This document shows, in pieces, positions 62,227 through 64,000 of a stretch of 64,000 bases of DNA. Within the stretch, counting starts at the first letter, position 1. Each line of letters opens with the position of its first letter. Position numbers and translations under genes: made by a program. The notes beneath the pieces are model-generated. The model saw nothing but the letters and a program-made list of their open reading frames with translations. It searched no databases and had not been told where the DNA came from. The DNA lies in assembly GCA_963970005.1 (NCBI GenBank), contig CAXAMN010006602.1:108506-172505 (forward strand), read 5' to 3'. The DNA comes from Durusdinium trenchii (lineage: Eukaryota > Sar > Dinophyceae > Suessiales > Symbiodiniaceae).

Positions 62227-62605
62227 GTTTCCCTTTGATGCGAACCAGCTGTACCACACTTTGGACAGTGATGGTTCAGGGGAAGTCACCTTCGAAGAGA
62301 TCGATCCTGCAGGTGATGAGCTTTGGGATGCTTGGCTCGAGAGCTGAGAGCATGTGGGAGACGAATCCGGTGGAATCTGTGACGATGTTGGTATTACTAC
62401 CAGGATTTTTGATTGGAGGATGTCAATGCGAATTATTCTCTTCTTTTTGTTTGATAGGGGTGTGAGACTGTCCCAAGCAGCTGCTTCCGAACCTTCATTG
62501 TCGAATGAAGGCCTCAAACCCACGCTTCTGAGGAGAGGTTCCGCGCCTGGGCTTGTGAACAATACCCGCAGGGCGCAGAGGACTGCTTGCAGCGGATGTC
62601 ACGGC
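62227..62605 (+). CDS. EF-hand gene, two exons seen
   Basis: Exon 62227-62308 reads LYHTLDSDGSGEVTFEEIDP with a full 12-residue calcium loop (D-S-D-G-S-G-E-V-T-F-E-E). After a GC-AG intron (62309-62532) the next exon, 62533 to about 62605, continues in frame with ERFRAWACEQYPQGAEDCLQ. The pattern LD-DGSG-(I/V)--EEIDP-----F-AW is common in dinoflagellate EF-hand proteins, where such repeats alternate many times. Exons to either side were not found, so this is a fragment of a larger gene; whether it belongs with 52-56 kb is open. Confidence 0.5.
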
Positions 62606-64000
62606 AGCTCGGCGGCGATGTCGGTGGCCAGGGAATGACATGGGGATGTGCACTTGAATCTACATGAAAGAAAGCCCAATTACTTTAGGTTGATTGTCAT
62701 ATGTGAATGTAGACGTTGCTGAGTACAGTAGGTTCTGTGGATGGGGGGTGCTGCAAGGCAAAACGAATTGAAGGTGGATGAGACTTGGTTGCAAAGACGG
62801 CGAATTGCAGTTGGAAGCACTCAGTCATAAAATCATCTACTTGATACATAATTATGTAGTTAGTTGTTTGTGTTGCATCCTGGTTTCCAACAATGCAAAT
62901 GTTTTTGCAGCTGGGAGTTTGCCTTGTCTCGCGCAAGTTCTTGGCATCAGAAGCTCAATGGAGGTCCTGAGCTTTCAACCGTACTTCATCCATCGCAATC
63001 TCATCTCAACAAGGGCCAAATCCTTTGCCTTCTCGCTTTACCTTGACTCACACAAGCGCGACATGTTGCTTCTCCCAATCTTTTGCCCGACGTGTTTCTC
63101 CGAAGAGCTTTTGTACAGACCTTGTTTTGTCCTACCATGCCGTACCCGATATATATATATATAGTATATATATATATAACCGTTGCTTTTCCTGGTGCTT
63201 TGGCCATCGTGTGACTCAGGCATCGCAAGGTCGAAAAGGACCGCAGACTAGGCCTGAGGTGACCAGGCATATCGCGCCACCAATTGGGAGCAAGGACGCT
63301 ACTAGGGGCTCCTGGCATTGCTACTAGTAACAAGAAGCTACTAGTAGCTGCTGGCCTTACTACTAGGAGCAAGAAGCTACTAGTAGCAAAGGAGCAAATC
63401 AATTCACTTTGTCACCTCGACTCACCTCCCACTCACTCACCTCCCCCCAGCACCGACTCCTCACTTGGCTTCGGCGAGGCTGGGGCTCTCACTGCCCGGA
63501 TCTCGCCTTGCCTTCGGCTTTGATAGTCTAGCCTTGGCTTTCTGTCCTCATGTTCTCTCACTTGCTCTTGCTTTGTCTCATGAGTCTTCCTTTTTGGGGT
63601 ACGGATTCCTTTTCGCATCATTCCGTGACATCTCGGCTTGGTGTGCAGTTTGGCACCCGGCCCGCTGAGTGTATCCCTCCTTTCCTTAGTATCAGCCTTT
63701 TGATTTTTTGGTCACCCCCCGTATTCCCCCAAAATATTGTCTTACACAAGCTTTCCTGTGGCTTGCATCACCCCATTCTTTGTCAGGACATCAAGATTGA
63801 TCTTTTCCACTTCGAGGCAGACTTGGCACCTTGTCTACATTTGTCCACTAGTCGTTCGAGCAAATTCCCGAGCAAGCCGTTTCGAGCCGAGCTGGGTCAG
63901 GTCGAAAAACATTGGACGACCGGCCAAGAGGAGAGCCTTTTCAAAGCCCTCAGTTGCTTGGCACAAAGGAGAGGCAAAACGAGAAGTCAATGGGTTGATG
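62606..64000. other. No gene recognised to end of window
   Basis: Contains a TA microsatellite at 63148-63178 and a CTAGTAG-family repeat at 63286-63388. The remainder has only short frames. Confidence 0.45.
63286..63388 (+). repeat. CTAGTAG-family repeat, about 2.5 units
   Basis: GGGAGCAAGGACGCTACTAG, then GGGCTCCTGGCATTGCTACT, AGTAACAAGAAGCTACTAGT and CTGCTGGCCTTACTACTAGG. Same family and orientation as 34885-34980. Confidence 0.85.

Overview
The window looks like nuclear DNA of a dinoflagellate, most likely a Symbiodiniaceae-type alga. Recognisable proteins are eukaryotic and split into many short exons. Of 28 introns I could place from protein continuity, 14 start with GC, 6 with GA and only 8 with GT, and 26 of the 28 acceptors are AG followed by a G in the exon; this is the splice-site pattern known from dinoflagellates. 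Every gene I can identify lies on the + strand, as expected of dinoflagellate unidirectional gene blocks. No rRNA, tRNA, spliced-leader gene or bacterial-type operon was seen.

Layout: 1-18 kb is gene-poor. It holds trinucleotide tracts, an 87-bp tandem repeat, a two-copy dispersed repeat with a palindromic head (6.2 and 9.7 kb), a frameshifted non-LTR retrotransposon reverse-transcriptase remnant (8.2-8.8 kb) and a possible second LINE remnant on the - strand (12.4-13.3 kb). From 18.0 to 19.8 kb is a trypsin-like serine protease joined to, or followed by, a CUB domain. From 23.5 to 29.8 kb is a 17-exon ABC1/ADCK-family atypical kinase with several repeats in its introns. From 32.1 to 33.3 kb is a complete two-exon ARF GTPase. 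From 33.3 to 39.5 kb there are coding-like fragments but no gene I can name. From 39.5 to 40.8 kb is a complete intronless eIF3 subunit M. From 43.3 to 46.6 kb is a multi-exon EF-hand protein. From 47.0 to 51.8 kb is a cellular (QDE-1-type) RNA-dependent RNA polymerase with an SAM-like domain in front and two near-identical topoisomerase-type zinc ribbons behind. From 52 to 64 kb there are further EF-hand exons among long intron-like or intergenic stretches.

The genes do not form a pathway: they cover translation initiation, vesicle traffic, a mitochondrial or plastid-type atypical kinase, proteolysis, calcium sensing and RNA silencing. The most unusual items are the domain architecture of the RNA-dependent RNA polymerase and a roughly 40-bp CTAGTAG-rich repeat family found at nine places, including an eight-copy array inside the polymerase's last intron. 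Exon boundaries were inferred by eye from protein continuity and the AG|G rule, so they need transcript support.
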